Shown: positions 1 through 8,096, numbered from the stretch's first letter. The stretch: DNA of 64,000 bases from Emergencia sp. 1XD21-10 (GCF_009936045.1 NZ_QWEQ01000008.1:1-64000); one strand, 5' to 3'. Program-made: numbers and translations. The notes: generated from the sequence alone by a model not told the origin.

Positions 1-517
1 TATTGTTTAGATTAGTTGCGATTTGAATATCTGAACCATCAACAGCCAAGAGTTTATATCCTTTATAATTATCATTACTATAAGTTGCTGCTGTAAAATC
101 ATGGAAAAGCGACGCAAATGCTTTAGGAAGTATGTTCTTACGCTGCTGGACAAAAGCAGATGATGTTGCTGTATTTAAGCCATAGCCAAACTGCCGTAAA
201 AGTTCATTTGATAAAGATGCTCCCTCCATTGTCAATAACGAAAGAATCATTTTCTCACAATACTTATTCTCAAAAAAATCCCACACCACATTTTCTGTGA
301 TGTGAGATTTTCTTAACTTAATGCCATTGTTATAGATGCGCCTGGGCTTTTTACTTTTTTGCTTTTTTAGTACGCGATGGAGTGTATGCATACTTGCGTG
401 CTTTGCTTTGTTTGCGGCACCAGCTGCTTTGCGAGACCTCATCTGATTAGGAAGAAATATACATTTATGCAAAGAGATATTTGAATATTGCGCACAAGTG
501 ATATAAAATGTAGACAT
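1..517 (-). CDS. IS4-like DDE transposase, N-terminal part (cut by window edge)
   Basis: An open frame runs leftwards off the window start without a stop. The likely start is ATG at 517-515; a second in-frame ATG lies at 442. About 170 residues are visible: a basic N-terminus (RSRKAAGAANKAKH), then a stretch ending in AVDGSDIQIATN. The AVDGSD block resembles the first catalytic Asp region of IS4-type DDE transposases; the other two acidic residues would lie outside the window. No Shine-Dalgarno is obvious at either start. The terminal inverted repeat on this side was not identified. The family call rests on that motif and the overall look, so IS4-like is an informed guess. Confidence 0.65.
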   Translation of the reverse strand, partial: MSTFYITCAQYSNISLHKCIFLPNQMRSRKAAGAANKAKHASMHTLHRVLKKQKSKKPRRIYNNGIKLRKSHITENVVWDFFENKYCEKMILSLLTMEGASLSNELLRQFGYGLNTATSSAFVQQRKNILPKAFASLFHDFTAATYSNDNYKGYKLLAVDGSDIQIATNLNN

Positions 518-542
518 GTTGTAAAACAAAGGAGGGGATTTT

Positions 543-1322
543 TTGTATAACAGTAAAACTCATGTAGCGTATGAACTAAAGAGATTGTTAACGACAAAAC
601 GGCGTTATCAGGAAAGACTGGAGCAATTACCGCAGGGCTATTTGAAACTCTGCGCCTCTAATGGCAGACCGTATTACATGCGGCTCAAAGATGGACAGAA
701 ACAGTATTTAGGAAACGGTGCAAAAGAAGAAGTGCAGAAATTGCAGGAAAGACGATTTTTGGAAGTTACAATTCGGAATATAGAGTATAATCAGGGCTTG
801 ATGGAGCAGTATTTGGATCAATATCGTCCGACCGAGCCTCATGAGGTCATGCAGTCACTGCCGAAGGCGTATCAGAGGTATGATACGTACTGGGCAGAGG
901 GGATACTGAATCCGAAGCAGTGGGAATTTGCTGATTACAACAAATCTAATTTTCATCCGGAGCATTTGACTCATAAAACGCAAAAAGGAGAATTTGTACG
1001 TTCAAAGTCAGAAGCTCTTATTGCGGACATTTTATATGAGCGAGGAATCCCATATCACTATGAGGAAAGGCTGCTGCTGGGCGATAAAACTGTTGTACCG
1101 GATTTCAAAGTTCTGGTGCGCAGTGAGAACCGGTTCAAGTTTTTAGAACACTGTACCATGATAGAGAATGAGCGCTATATTCGAAGCTTTATTTGGAAGA
1201 TGCAGCAATACCAGGCACATGGATATTTACCGTGGCGGGATATTTTCTATACCTTTGATGATGTGGACGGCAGTATTGACACCTTCAGCATCAACAAAAT
1301 GCTGGATCATTATTTTGAATAG
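543..1322 (+). CDS. PD-(D/E)XK nuclease-like hypothetical protein
   Basis: A 259-residue protein with a TTG start at 543, about 8 bases after a GGAGGGG Shine-Dalgarno. Residues roughly 1-75 are basic and coiled-coil-like with a GYLKL..NGRPYYMR block. The C-terminal half has RSKSEALIADIL, then VVPDFKVL, then RFKFLEHC. This order (Ser-Glu helix, PDF strand, Glu-containing strand) is that of restriction-endonuclease-like folds common in Clostridia, although the usual final E-x-K is E-x-C here. The true role is unknown. It starts only 26 bases from the transposase start on the other strand, so its upstream region may have been altered by the insertion. Confidence 0.6.
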   Translation: MYNSKTHVAYELKRLLTTKRRYQERLEQLPQGYLKLCASNGRPYYMRLKDGQKQYLGNGAKEEVQKLQERRFLEVTIRNIEYNQGLMEQYLDQYRPTEPHEVMQSLPKAYQRYDTYWAEGILNPKQWEFADYNKSNFHPEHLTHKTQKGEFVRSKSEALIADILYERGIPYHYEERLLLGDKTVVPDFKVLVRSENRFKFLEHCTMIENERYIRSFIWKMQQYQAHGYLPWRDIFYTFDDVDGSIDTFSINKMLDHYFE

Positions 1323-1360
1323 TTCCGCATTTTAACTGGAGTTAGTTAAAATGCGGAACT
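1321..1360. repeat. 17-bp perfect inverted repeat at gene end
   Basis: AGTTCCGCATTTTAACT (1321-1337) is followed by a 6-base loop and its exact complement (1344-1360). It begins inside the stop codon of the preceding gene. There is no T run on either side, so it is not a canonical intrinsic terminator, though such a stable hairpin could end transcripts or protect RNA from the two converging genes. Confidence 0.6.
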
Positions 1361-1388
1361 CTCAAAGTAGTAATGCCGGAAAAGAAAA

Positions 1389-2945
1389 TTACAGAAGCAC
1401 TGTTTCCGTCGCCACATTATCGCAGAACGCTTTATCATGCTCGACAAAAATCATTGTCGGCTGAAATTGCAGAAGCAGATTTTCTATCTGCATGCGGGAT
1501 AAAACGTCGATGTAGTTGAGCGGTTCGTCCCAGATGTACAGATGAGCGTTTTCGCAGAGACTTGCGGCGAGAAGGACTTTTTTCTTCTGGCCTTCACTGT
1601 AGTCCTCTATATTTTTCTCAAATTGAAGTCTGCTGAAGTCGAGTTTTCGCAGAATAGTTTTCAGCAGAGTAATATCAATGCTGCGGCGTGAGGCATAAGT
1701 ATCCAGCGTACCGCAAAGACCTGCTGTGGTCTGCGGTACATAGGAAATGACAAGTCCGCTGCCGACGTGCAGATTCCCGGTGAATTCGGGGAGACTGACA
1801 GGCGCTTCGTCTGTTACAGCAGCAAAGGTGCTTTCTGCAGCTTGCAAAATCAGCTTCAAAATGCTGGACTTGCCACAGCCGTTAGGTCCCTGCAGTGCAA
1901 TTCTGTCGCCGCGTTTGACAGTAAAAGATTTCTTGTTAAAAACTGGGAACGCTGTTGAATCCGCAGAGTCCAGGTAAAACCCGCTTACGTGATCTAAGGT
2001 AACCAGTACATCCGTGTGATAGGTTAGAGGATGGATTTTCAGGTCGTCTGCGCGCTCAATATTTTTCAAAAGAGAAGATTTTGAATTGATAGCTGCTTCC
2101 TTTCTTATCGCTGCCGCCTTGGAACGTTTCATCATTTTAGCGGACTGGGCGCCGATGTGACCTTTGTCAGGTTTGACACCTGCCTGACCGCCGGTACCGC
2201 CGGTTTTTCGCTTTTCAATAGTATCAGACCAGGCAGCAGTGCGGCGTGCGGCGGCTTCCATAGATTTTATCTGTCTGGTTAGCTTTTCGTTTTCAGCCAT
2301 TTCGTAGCTGTCCTGCAGCTCCTTATTGTAGAGCCATGAGGAGAAATTTCCTTTTTGAATTTCGATATTTGTTTTGTTGATGGACAGAATGTGGTCCACG
2401 CAGGCGTCTAAAAAAAGACGGTCATGGGAAACCAGAATGAAGCCCCGCTTTTTCTGCAGATATTTGGCAAGGATTTCTCTGCCATGCATGTCCAGGTGGT
2501 TGGTCGGTTCGTCGATGAGAAGAAAGCCGTCCTCCCTTAGAAACAAAGCAGCTAGCTGCACTTTGGCTTTTTCGCCGCCGGACAGAGAAGTATACGGGCG
2601 ATATAGAATATCGTCGGAAGTTTTCAGATAGTTGAGCTCGCGGGAAAGCTGCCAGTATTCATAATTTGGCACAATCTGATCGACGATGTCCAGCGTCAGG
2701 CGGTTTGTGTCATCGGCAGTCTGAGGCGTAAAGGGAAAATAGCTGAAAGTTACTTTGGAAGAAATTTGACCCTCATAAGAATATTTTCCCAGAAGCAGAT
2801 TTAGGAACGTGGTCTTTCCCCTGCCATTTCGACCGGTAAATCCCAGTTTCCAGTCCGTATCTATCTGGAAGCTGACATTTTTAAAAATCGTATCGTAACT
2901 GCCATCGTAGGCGAAAGTTAAATTGTTTATACTTATTAAAGACAT
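1389..2945 (-). CDS. ABC-F ribosomal protection protein, Lsa-type
   Basis: 518 residues from the ATG at 2945, which has an AGGAGG site 9 bases upstream; a longer reading from 2969 lacks one. It has two ABC ATPase domains and no membrane segment: Walker A GRNGRGKTT (about 38-46), signature LSGGE (121-125), Walker B LLIDEP (142-147), a charged linker (about 210-300), then GPNGCGKSS (353-361) and signature YSEGQ. The N-terminus MSLISINNLTFAYDGSYD is typical of Lsa/Vga-class ABC-F proteins. These bind the ribosomal E site and displace lincosamides, streptogramin A and pleuromutilins; the exact spectrum here is unknown. The leader upstream suggests drug-inducible expression. Confidence 0.88.
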   Translation of the reverse strand: MSLISINNLTFAYDGSYDTIFKNVSFQIDTDWKLGFTGRNGRGKTTFLNLLLGKYSYEGQISSKVTFSYFPFTPQTADDTNRLTLDIVDQIVPNYEYWQLSRELNYLKTSDDILYRPYTSLSGGEKAKVQLAALFLREDGFLLIDEPTNHLDMHGREILAKYLQKKRGFILVSHDRLFLDACVDHILSINKTNIEIQKGNFSSWLYNKELQDSYEMAENEKLTRQIKSMEAAARRTAAWSDTIEKRKTGGTGGQAGVKPDKGHIGAQSAKMMKRSKAAAIRKEAAINSKSSLLKNIERADDLKIHPLTYHTDVLVTLDHVSGFYLDSADSTAFPVFNKKSFTVKRGDRIALQGPNGCGKSSILKLILQAAESTFAAVTDEAPVSLPEFTGNLHVGSGLVISYVPQTTAGLCGTLDTYASRRSIDITLLKTILRKLDFSRLQFEKNIEDYSEGQKKKVLLAASLCENAHLYIWDEPLNYIDVLSRMQIENLLLQFQPTMIFVEHDKAFCDNVATETVLL

Positions 2946-2970
2946 AAATATGCACCTCCTGGTATTCATA

Positions 2971-3008
2971 CAATAAAATAAGCTGCAAGAAAGTATCTCA
3001 CAGCTTAT
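2971..3008 (-). terminator. Putative attenuator hairpin in ABC-F leader
   Basis: On the minus strand ATAAGCTG (3008-3001) and CAGCTTAT (2985-2978) form an 8-bp stem followed by TTTATTG. It lies about 25 bases ahead of the ABC-F start codon, between two small leader ORFs and the gene. This is where ribosome-stalling attenuators of antibiotic-resistance ABC-F genes are usually found. The role is inferred from position and shape. Confidence 0.5.
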
Positions 3009-3083
3009 AAATATTGCAAAGCTAAGGAACGCGGCGCAAAGGCAGCACCGATAGTTCTTTATAAAGGTAGCATATATTTATTC

Positions 3084-3167
3084 TCAAAGATGGGTAACTT
3101 TCTCGCAGACTGCATGAGAAATAAAGCGGCAGGTGACTACCGTCTTAAAATAAACTTCTTCATGCAT
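3084..3167 (-). CDS. Candidate 27-residue leader peptide upstream of ABC-F
   Basis: A short ORF in the leader of the ABC-F gene, starting ATG at 3167 and ending TGA at 3084. The peptide begins MHEEVYFKTVV and ends CEKVTHL. It has no strong Shine-Dalgarno. It is proposed only because translated leaders are a known control device for ABC-F genes. A 6-codon ORF just upstream is better placed for translation, so this one may be chance. Confidence 0.3.
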   Translation of the reverse strand: MHEEVYFKTVVTCRFISHAVCEKVTHL

Positions 3168-3174
3168 GATTAAA

Positions 3175-3195
3175 CTAGCAAGAAATGTTACGCAT
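3175..3195 (-). CDS. Candidate 6-residue leader peptide MRNISC
   Basis: Minus-strand ATG at 3195 followed by five sense codons and TAG at 3175. A GAGGTG Shine-Dalgarno (3201-3206) sits 5 bases upstream, better than for most chance ORFs. It is the first translatable unit in the ABC-F leader and a plausible drug-sensing stall peptide. Inference only. Confidence 0.35.
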   Translation of the reverse strand: MRNISC

Positions 3196-3313
3196 CTTTT
3201 CACCTCAAATCTTTAGATATTTTAGTTCACACAAAGGTGGTAAACAGACAATCAATCTGCTGCTGTCTGTACCCAAAGGCTATTATAACAAATTCGCCAA
3301 AGAAAAGAAAGCC

Positions 3314-3979
3314 TTATTTTTCTTTTCCGCGAGCTTCCTCAAGATAATTGTAAAGGGTGAATTTTGAAATCCCGAGAAGTTCGCAGACTTTTTGACCGGA
3401 TTTTTGAATCATAAAGACGCCGCGCTCGTCGAGGAATTGAAGCAGTTTAATCTTTGCGTCTTTATTCATTTTGTCCGGCGGCGTGCCGATAAATGCCAGC
3501 GCTTCTGTGATGATATTGTCCATCATGCCGTGAATGGATGACGGCTGCAGGTCGAATTCATTACCGTTGGTAGACAATACGCTGGTTTCGAACTGGCCTG
3601 ATTCAGAAAGACCTTTTACGGCATTTTCCAGTGCAACCAAATCGGTAATATCCTGGTTGATACACAGAGAACTGTTCAGTGTGCCGTCCTCATCAAAAAA
3701 GTTGGCGGTTGAAGAACGAATAATCCGCCCGTTTGGAAGGTGGGAAATGTGACGAACCTTTTCAATGGATTTTCTGGGATGATTAACGTTCATGTATTTT
3801 AGGAAAGACTGTGTCGGTGCATCGCCGATGGTTCTGCCGGTCACGTGGCCGTTGACTATATAGACGATGGTATGATCCAGCTCTCCGGTAAAGTCGTGTA
3901 TAACTACTTCTGCAGCAGAGCCGAACTGAGCGGCAACTAAATCTGCAATCTGTTTCAGCTGGTCGAAATTATTAACCAT
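3314..3979 (-). CDS. PAS/HTH transcriptional regulator, YheO/DauR-like
   Basis: 221 residues. The N-terminal half (about 5-125: AEVVIHDFTGELDHTIVYIVNGHVTGR, then SSLCINQDIT) matches the YheO-type PAS domain, and the C-terminus (about 170-215: LLQFLDERGVFMIQKSGQKV, then ISKFTLYNYL) matches its DNA-binding HTH. Such proteins sense small ligands, often amino-acid related, and regulate neighbouring catabolic genes. It is divergent from ptb-buk with a 192-base gap holding both promoters and a palindrome, so it is the first candidate for controlling butyrate formation. Its own promoter is TTGCGA (4050-4045), 17 bases, TATAAT (4027-4022). Ligand and sign of regulation are unknown. Confidence 0.78.
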   Translation of the reverse strand: MVNNFDQLKQIADLVAAQFGSAAEVVIHDFTGELDHTIVYIVNGHVTGRTIGDAPTQSFLKYMNVNHPRKSIEKVRHISHLPNGRIIRSSTANFFDEDGTLNSSLCINQDITDLVALENAVKGLSESGQFETSVLSTNGNEFDLQPSSIHGMMDNIITEALAFIGTPPDKMNKDAKIKLLQFLDERGVFMIQKSGQKVCELLGISKFTLYNYLEEARGKEK

Positions 3980-4021
3980 ACAGCAACACTCTCCTTTAAG
4001 CTTTGTTCAAAAATATACTTT

Positions 4022-4050
4022 ATTATACCAATTTTTTTGCGTTTTCGCAA
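4022..4050 (-). promoter_or_regulatory. Sigma-A promoter of the YheO-like regulator
   Basis: On the minus strand TTGCGA, a 17-base spacer and a perfect TATAAT. It points into the regulator gene at 3979. Confidence 0.6.
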
Positions 4051-4072
4051 GATGCCAAACAAAAAGTTAGGA

Positions 4073-4116
4073 GGTCAAAAAAATAATTTGACCAGGTACA
4101 GTAAATGTGATATGCT
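4073..4116 (+). promoter_or_regulatory. ptb-buk promoter with palindromic operator over the -35
   Basis: TTGACC (4088-4093), 17 bases and TATGCT (4111-4116) form a sigma-A promoter. GGTCAAA (4073-4079) and TTTGACC (4087-4093) are exact inverted repeats, the second containing the -35. A bound regulator would block polymerase. The divergent YheO-like gene is the obvious candidate to bind it. Confidence 0.6.
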
Positions 4117-4171
4117 TAACATAAGATAAATTACATGCAATATGCAATCCGTACGGCAGGAGGAAAAGACT

Positions 4172-5083
4172 ATGGCATTTAAAGATTTTGAGGAATTAGA
4201 AAAGAGCTTTCACGCAGCGGGAAAGAAGACCGTTGCAGTGGCGGCAGCGCAGGACAAATCTGCTTTAACTGCGGTGAGACAGTGCAGAAAGGAAGGTTTA
4301 GTTGATGCCATTTTAATTGGTGATGAGGCTCTGATTCGTGAAGAAATCAAAGCTTTTGACGGTGACCTTGACGATTGTGAAATCATCGATGCTAAGACTT
4401 TGGAGGAAGCTGCGCAGAAGACTTGCCAGTGCGTCAGAGATGGAAAGGCGGACTTCATTCTAAAGGGCAAAATTGATACGGGGATTCTTTTGAAGGCCGT
4501 TGTAAAAGAGGAGAATGGTCTGCGTACAGGAAAGCTGATGAGCCATCTGGCATTTTTGAAAATTCCAAATTACCACAAGCTGATTGTACTGACCGACAGC
4601 GGCATGGTTCTTTATCCGACCCTGGAACAGAAGAAGGAAATTATCGAAAATGCTGTTGAAAATCTTTGTAATATGGGATATGATATGCCAAAGGTCGGAC
4701 TATTGGCAGCGATAGAGAAGGTCAATCCCAAGCAGCCGGAGACTGTGGATGCGGCCGCTTTGACCGAAATGTATAAAAATGGAGAAATCACAGGATGTAT
4801 TGTGGAGGGGCCTCTTTCTTATGATATTTTGATGAGCAGGCAGTCGGCACACAAGAAGGGGTTTGACAGTGAACTGGTAGGCGACGCTGATGTGCTGGTC
4901 GTGCCTGATATGCCGTGCGGCAATATTCTCGGAAAGGCACTTCTCTTCTCGGCGGGTGCTGATATGGCGGGGCTGATTGTCGGAGCAAAGGTGCCCATCG
5001 CTCTGACTTCAAGAGGCGCTACAGAGAAGGAAAAGAGACAGTCGCTGCTTCTGGCTGCGGCGTGTGCGAAAGGAGACAAATAA
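4172..5083 (+). CDS. ptb: Phosphate butyryltransferase
   Basis: 303 residues from ATG 4172, chosen over ATG 4142 because AGGAGG lies 8 bases ahead of it. It exchanges CoA for phosphate on butyryl-CoA, giving butyryl phosphate. The whole length matches the PTA/PTB family, with KGKIDTGILLKAVVKEENGLRTGKLMSH, ILTDSGM-like and VPDMPCGNILGKALLFSAGADMAGLIVGAKVPI blocks read in order. It ends one base before the butyrate kinase start, so the pair forms the classical ptb-buk operon for ATP from butyryl-CoA. Branched or other acyl-CoAs from amino-acid fermentation may also be substrates. Confidence 0.92.
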   Translation: MAFKDFEELEKSFHAAGKKTVAVAAAQDKSALTAVRQCRKEGLVDAILIGDEALIREEIKAFDGDLDDCEIIDAKTLEEAAQKTCQCVRDGKADFILKGKIDTGILLKAVVKEENGLRTGKLMSHLAFLKIPNYHKLIVLTDSGMVLYPTLEQKKEIIENAVENLCNMGYDMPKVGLLAAIEKVNPKQPETVDAAALTEMYKNGEITGCIVEGPLSYDILMSRQSAHKKGFDSELVGDADVLVVPDMPCGNILGKALLFSAGADMAGLIVGAKVPIALTSRGATEKEKRQSLLLAAACAKGDK

Positions 5084-6154
5084 ATGGCTGAATATATTCT
5101 GGTAATCAACCCGGGTTCTACTTCTACGAAGGTTGCTGTCTTTGACGGCGAAAAGGAAGTACACTCCATGAACATCGACCATCCGGCGGAAGAGTTGAAA
5201 AAGTTTGTGGATATCAATGAGCAGCGGCCTTTCAGAAAAGCTGCTGTGATGAAATATTTGGAAAGCCAATCGCTGAAGCCGTCTGATCTGGCTGGAATTG
5301 CTGCAAGAGCCGGCGCTATCGGACAGCTGGAAAGCGGGGCGTATCTCATCGACGAGACCTTTGTAAATGCGTGCAGAACTTCCCAGATTCCGCACCCTGC
5401 TAATCTTTCGCCGATTATTGCCTATGAAATCGCAGAGGAGGCGGGAACTGGTATTTGCGGCTATGCTTATGACGCAGTTTGCGGCTGCGGCGTGCCGGAT
5501 CCGATTTTTACCTATACCGGTGTGCCGGAAATCAAGAAACCCTTTTTTACTCATGTGCTCAACAGCCGCGCTGTTAGTATCGAGCAGGCGAAGAAAGACG
5601 GCATGAAATTAGAAGACACTACTTATATCGTTTGTCATTTGGGCGGAGGTGTTACCAGCAATCTGATTAAAGGTGGAAAAGTGTTGGATTTTGTCGGAGA
5701 TGATGAAGGAGGCTTTTCGCCGGAACGTTCTGGCGGTGTGCCTTGCAGAGAACTTGTAAAGTTCTGTTTCAGGAGCGGACTTTCCGAAAAACAAGTGCAG
5801 AAAAAGCTGAAGGGTCAGGGAGGGCTTACCGCTTACCTTGGAGTCAACGACGCCAGAGATGTAGAGCGCATGGCCTTTGAAGAAGGAAACGAAGAGGCGA
5901 AGCTTGTATACGACGCTATGATTATGCAGCTTTCCAAAGATATTGCAAGTTTAGCGCCTGTAGTGTGCGGCAAGGTGGATAAAATTATCTTGACAGGCGG
6001 CATGGCATATTCTTCCTATTTGACTGCGGAAATGGAAAAAAGAGTCAGTTTTATCGCGCCGGTTTCTGTCAGCGCAGGAACCTACGAGATGGAAGCGCTG
6101 GCAAAGGGCATTCATCGGGTGCTTGCAGGAGAGGAACAGGCGCAAGTTCTGTAA
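5084..6154 (+). CDS. buk: Butyrate kinase
   Basis: 356 residues, the usual length. It transfers phosphate from butyryl phosphate to ADP, yielding butyrate and ATP in the cytoplasm. The N-terminal phosphate-binding block LVINPGSTSTKVAVF is that of the acetokinase family; VCHLGGGVTSNLIKGGKV and the C-terminal ILTGGMAYS are further family blocks. Translation is coupled to ptb: AAAGGAG sits at the end of ptb and the ATG follows its stop codon directly. The family also includes branched-chain fatty acid kinases, so isobutyrate or isovalerate use is possible. Confidence 0.93.
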   Translation: MAEYILVINPGSTSTKVAVFDGEKEVHSMNIDHPAEELKKFVDINEQRPFRKAAVMKYLESQSLKPSDLAGIAARAGAIGQLESGAYLIDETFVNACRTSQIPHPANLSPIIAYEIAEEAGTGICGYAYDAVCGCGVPDPIFTYTGVPEIKKPFFTHVLNSRAVSIEQAKKDGMKLEDTTYIVCHLGGGVTSNLIKGGKVLDFVGDDEGGFSPERSGGVPCRELVKFCFRSGLSEKQVQKKLKGQGGLTAYLGVNDARDVERMAFEEGNEEAKLVYDAMIMQLSKDIASLAPVVCGKVDKIILTGGMAYSSYLTAEMEKRVSFIAPVSVSAGTYEMEALAKGIHRVLAGEEQAQVL

Positions 6155-6171
6155 ATAACCGGATACGGGAA

Positions 6172-6212
6172 GCCAGTGCAGCGGCAGATTAGAGTTGCCT
6201 AACTGCACTGGC
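6172..6212 (+). terminator. Hairpin after buk
   Basis: GCCAGTGCAG (6172-6181) pairs with CTGCACTGGC (6203-6212), with an inner GGCA/TGCC pair. A T tract is missing, so termination is only suggested. The right arm lies inside a possible tRNA promoter (TTGCCT at 6195, TATACT at 6219, 18-base spacing). Confidence 0.45.
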
Positions 6213-6243
6213 GTATGTTATACTGAGAAAGCAATTTAGCTGT

Positions 6244-6319
6244 GATTTGTTAGCTCAGCTGGGAGAGCACTTGGGTGACAACCAAGAGGTCGGCAGTTCG
6301 AGCCTGCCACAAATCACCA
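6244..6319 (+). tRNA. tRNA-Val (anticodon GAC)
   Basis: 76 bases with encoded CCA. Acceptor GATTTGT pairs with ACAAATC, D stem GCTC/GAGC, anticodon stem CTTGG/CCAAG with loop GTGACAA (anticodon GAC), T stem GGCAG/CTGCC with loop TTCGAGC, discriminator A. A G at position 32 of the loop is unusual. It stands alone between buk and the RocR-like regulator. Confidence 0.93.
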
Positions 6320-6329
6320 AATTATTAAG

Positions 6330-6366
6330 AACCAAGGTTTGCGAGTTAGCATTCCTTGGTTTTTGT
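6330..6366 (+). terminator. Intrinsic terminator after tRNA-Val
   Basis: AACCAAGG (6330-6337) pairs with CCTTGGTT (6354-6361), followed by TTTGTTT. The rest of the gap up to 6518 holds an inverted repeat GTGCATAT/ATATGCAC (6405-6440) and no credible gene. Confidence 0.75.
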
Positions 6367-6518
6367 TTGGCCAACGCGCCGCACGCAGCTAACAAAACCG
6401 GGTTGTGCATATAATTCGACGTTTTTCTCAATATATGCACCGCGACCGAAGACGACCGTGGACGAGCAGACACGGAGCGGAGGTGCCGCCTGTATCTATC
6501 ATAGCATCGATTTACATA

Positions 6519-6548
6519 TTGACGATTTGCTTTACACCGCTGTATAAT
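6519..6548 (+). promoter_or_regulatory. Sigma-A promoter of the RocR-like activator
   Basis: TTGACG (6519-6524), 18 bases, TATAAT (6543-6548), just ahead of the start codon at 6575. Confidence 0.6.
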
Positions 6549-6574
6549 CAAAAATAAAAAGACTGCAGAGGGAG

Positions 6575-7969
6575 ATGGATAACATGCTGAGAAGATATGC
6601 AGAGCAGATTTTGAATCTGTACAACTTCATTGACGGAATGATGATTGTCAATGCAGACGCAAAGGTTGAATATTTTATTACATATCGACCTGACGTCAAT
6701 CTTCTGAAGGAGCAGAATTTAATCGGGCGTTATCTTTTGGACATTTATCCCAGTCTGACGGAGGAGAACAGCAGCATTATCCGCGTTCTTCGCACGGGTA
6801 AACCGATTTTCAATGAGTATCAGGTTTTGAGCACCTATGATGGACAGAACCTTCGGGCGGTTAATACTACCTTGCCTATCAAAGAAGGAGATACCATCGT
6901 AGGGGTGGTGGATGTGTCACGATACATTGATTCTGATATCGAGCGGCAGGACATCGTGTTACAGATAAAAGAAGCCGACGATGTGAAGACCATGTATACC
7001 ATCGACGATATCGTCACTTCGTCCATGCAGATGGAGATTATCAAAGAGCGAATCGGCATGATTGCCGACACCGACTCATCTGTGCTCATCTACGGCGAAA
7101 CCGGCACAGGAAAGGAACTGGTGGCGCAGTCTATTCATACTAGCAGCAAGCGAAAAAACCGCCGGTTTGTATCACAAAACTGCGCGTCTATCCCGGAAAA
7201 CCTGCTGGAAAGCATCCTGTTTGGAACTGTAAAGGGCAGCTATACTGGCGCTGAGAACAGACCCGGACTCTTTGAAATGGCAGCGGGAGGCACTTTGTTT
7301 CTGGATGAAATTAATTCTATGGAGTGCAGCGTGCAGGCAAAGCTTCTCAAAGCCATCGAAGAAAAGCAGATTACCAGAGTCGGAGGGCTTTCTCCGATTC
7401 CCATCGATGTAAAGATTATTTCCGCAATCAATCAGCAGCCTATGGAGTGCATCAGAACCGGAAAGCTGAGAGAGGATTTGTTTTACAGACTCAGTGTGGT
7501 GCAGCTTTCACTGCCGCCGCTGCGTGAGCGGCTGAATGACCTGTTTTTTCTGGTCAGCCATTTTATCTCTATATATAATGAGAAAATGCACAGGAAGATT
7601 TTGGGTATTGATGAAGAAGTGGAACAACTTTTTAGAAGATATCCTTGGCCGGGCAACGTGCGCGAACTGAAAAATATCATCGAAGGGGCGTTTAACGTGA
7701 CCAACGCTGCATTTATTCAGCTGAAAGACTTGCCGGAATATATGTTTACTGCGGCGAGAAGAGAGCCGGACTATATGACATCGGGCAAACCTGCTGTCGA
7801 CCTGAACAATCCGGATTTTTCCATCGACAAAGCCTTGGCTGATTTTGAGGTCAGTCTCATTGAGAAAGCGCTGGCTCAGACCGGCACTATGAGTGATGCC
7901 GCAAAAAAGCTGAAAATATCCAAGCAGGCGCTGAACTATAAAATGAATAAATATGACATCAATCGCTGA
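6575..7969 (+). CDS. RocR-like sigma-54-dependent transcriptional activator
   Basis: 464 residues in three parts: PAS-like sensor (about 10-125), AAA+ ATPase (about 143-375) with Walker A GETGTGKE (174-181), Walker B TLFLDE and arginine-finger region, and a C-terminal Fis HTH (AAKKLKISKQALNYKM). The sigma-54 contact loop reads GSYTGA (221-226) instead of the common GAFTGA. The layout is that of RocR, which activates arginine catabolism in Bacillus. Two arginine-deiminase-fold genes follow directly behind a sigma-54 promoter, so control of that operon is very likely; the effector is probably a guanidino compound or its product (inference). Confidence 0.88.
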   Translation: MDNMLRRYAEQILNLYNFIDGMMIVNADAKVEYFITYRPDVNLLKEQNLIGRYLLDIYPSLTEENSSIIRVLRTGKPIFNEYQVLSTYDGQNLRAVNTTLPIKEGDTIVGVVDVSRYIDSDIERQDIVLQIKEADDVKTMYTIDDIVTSSMQMEIIKERIGMIADTDSSVLIYGETGTGKELVAQSIHTSSKRKNRRFVSQNCASIPENLLESILFGTVKGSYTGAENRPGLFEMAAGGTLFLDEINSMECSVQAKLLKAIEEKQITRVGGLSPIPIDVKIISAINQQPMECIRTGKLREDLFYRLSVVQLSLPPLRERLNDLFFLVSHFISIYNEKMHRKILGIDEEVEQLFRRYPWPGNVRELKNIIEGAFNVTNAAFIQLKDLPEYMFTAARREPDYMTSGKPAVDLNNPDFSIDKALADFEVSLIEKALAQTGTMSDAAKKLKISKQALNYKMNKYDINR

Positions 7970-7978
7970 TGGTACGAA

Positions 7979-8008
7979 AAACTTTACAGAATAGTAAAGT
8001 TTTTTTTA
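7979..8008 (+). terminator. Intrinsic terminator after RocR-like gene
   Basis: AAACTTTAC (7979-7987), a 6-base loop, and GTAAAGTTT (7994-8002) with a T run. The same dyad could double as an activator site for the next promoter. Confidence 0.75.
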
Positions 8009-8042
8009 CTACTTGCGATAGGCTAAAGCCATAGAACGATGG

Positions 8043-8070
8043 AAACCGCTAATTTCAGCGGTTTTTATTT
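8043..8070 (+). terminator. Second hairpin ahead of the sigma-54 operon
   Basis: AAACCGCT (8043-8050), loop of 6, AGCGGTTT (8057-8064) and more Ts. It insulates the downstream sigma-54 promoter from readthrough. Confidence 0.7.
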
Positions 8071-8080
8071 TTTTATAAAT

Positions 8081-8096
8081 TGGCATAATAATTGCG
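8081..8096 (+). promoter_or_regulatory. Sigma-54 promoter of the amidinohydrolase operon
   Basis: TGGCA (8081-8085), 6 bases, TTGC (8092-8095): an exact -24/-12 match with correct spacing. The start codon at 8154 is about 47 bases beyond the expected transcript start. Confidence 0.85.

Noticed and set aside
3185-3367. 60-codon plus-strand frame
   Set aside because: Lies in the ABC-F leader, runs against the regulator gene, no ribosome site.
6255-6551. 98-codon minus-strand frame with an ICGRLELPTSWL stretch
   Set aside because: That peptide is the well-known artefact of translating the complement of a tRNA gene.
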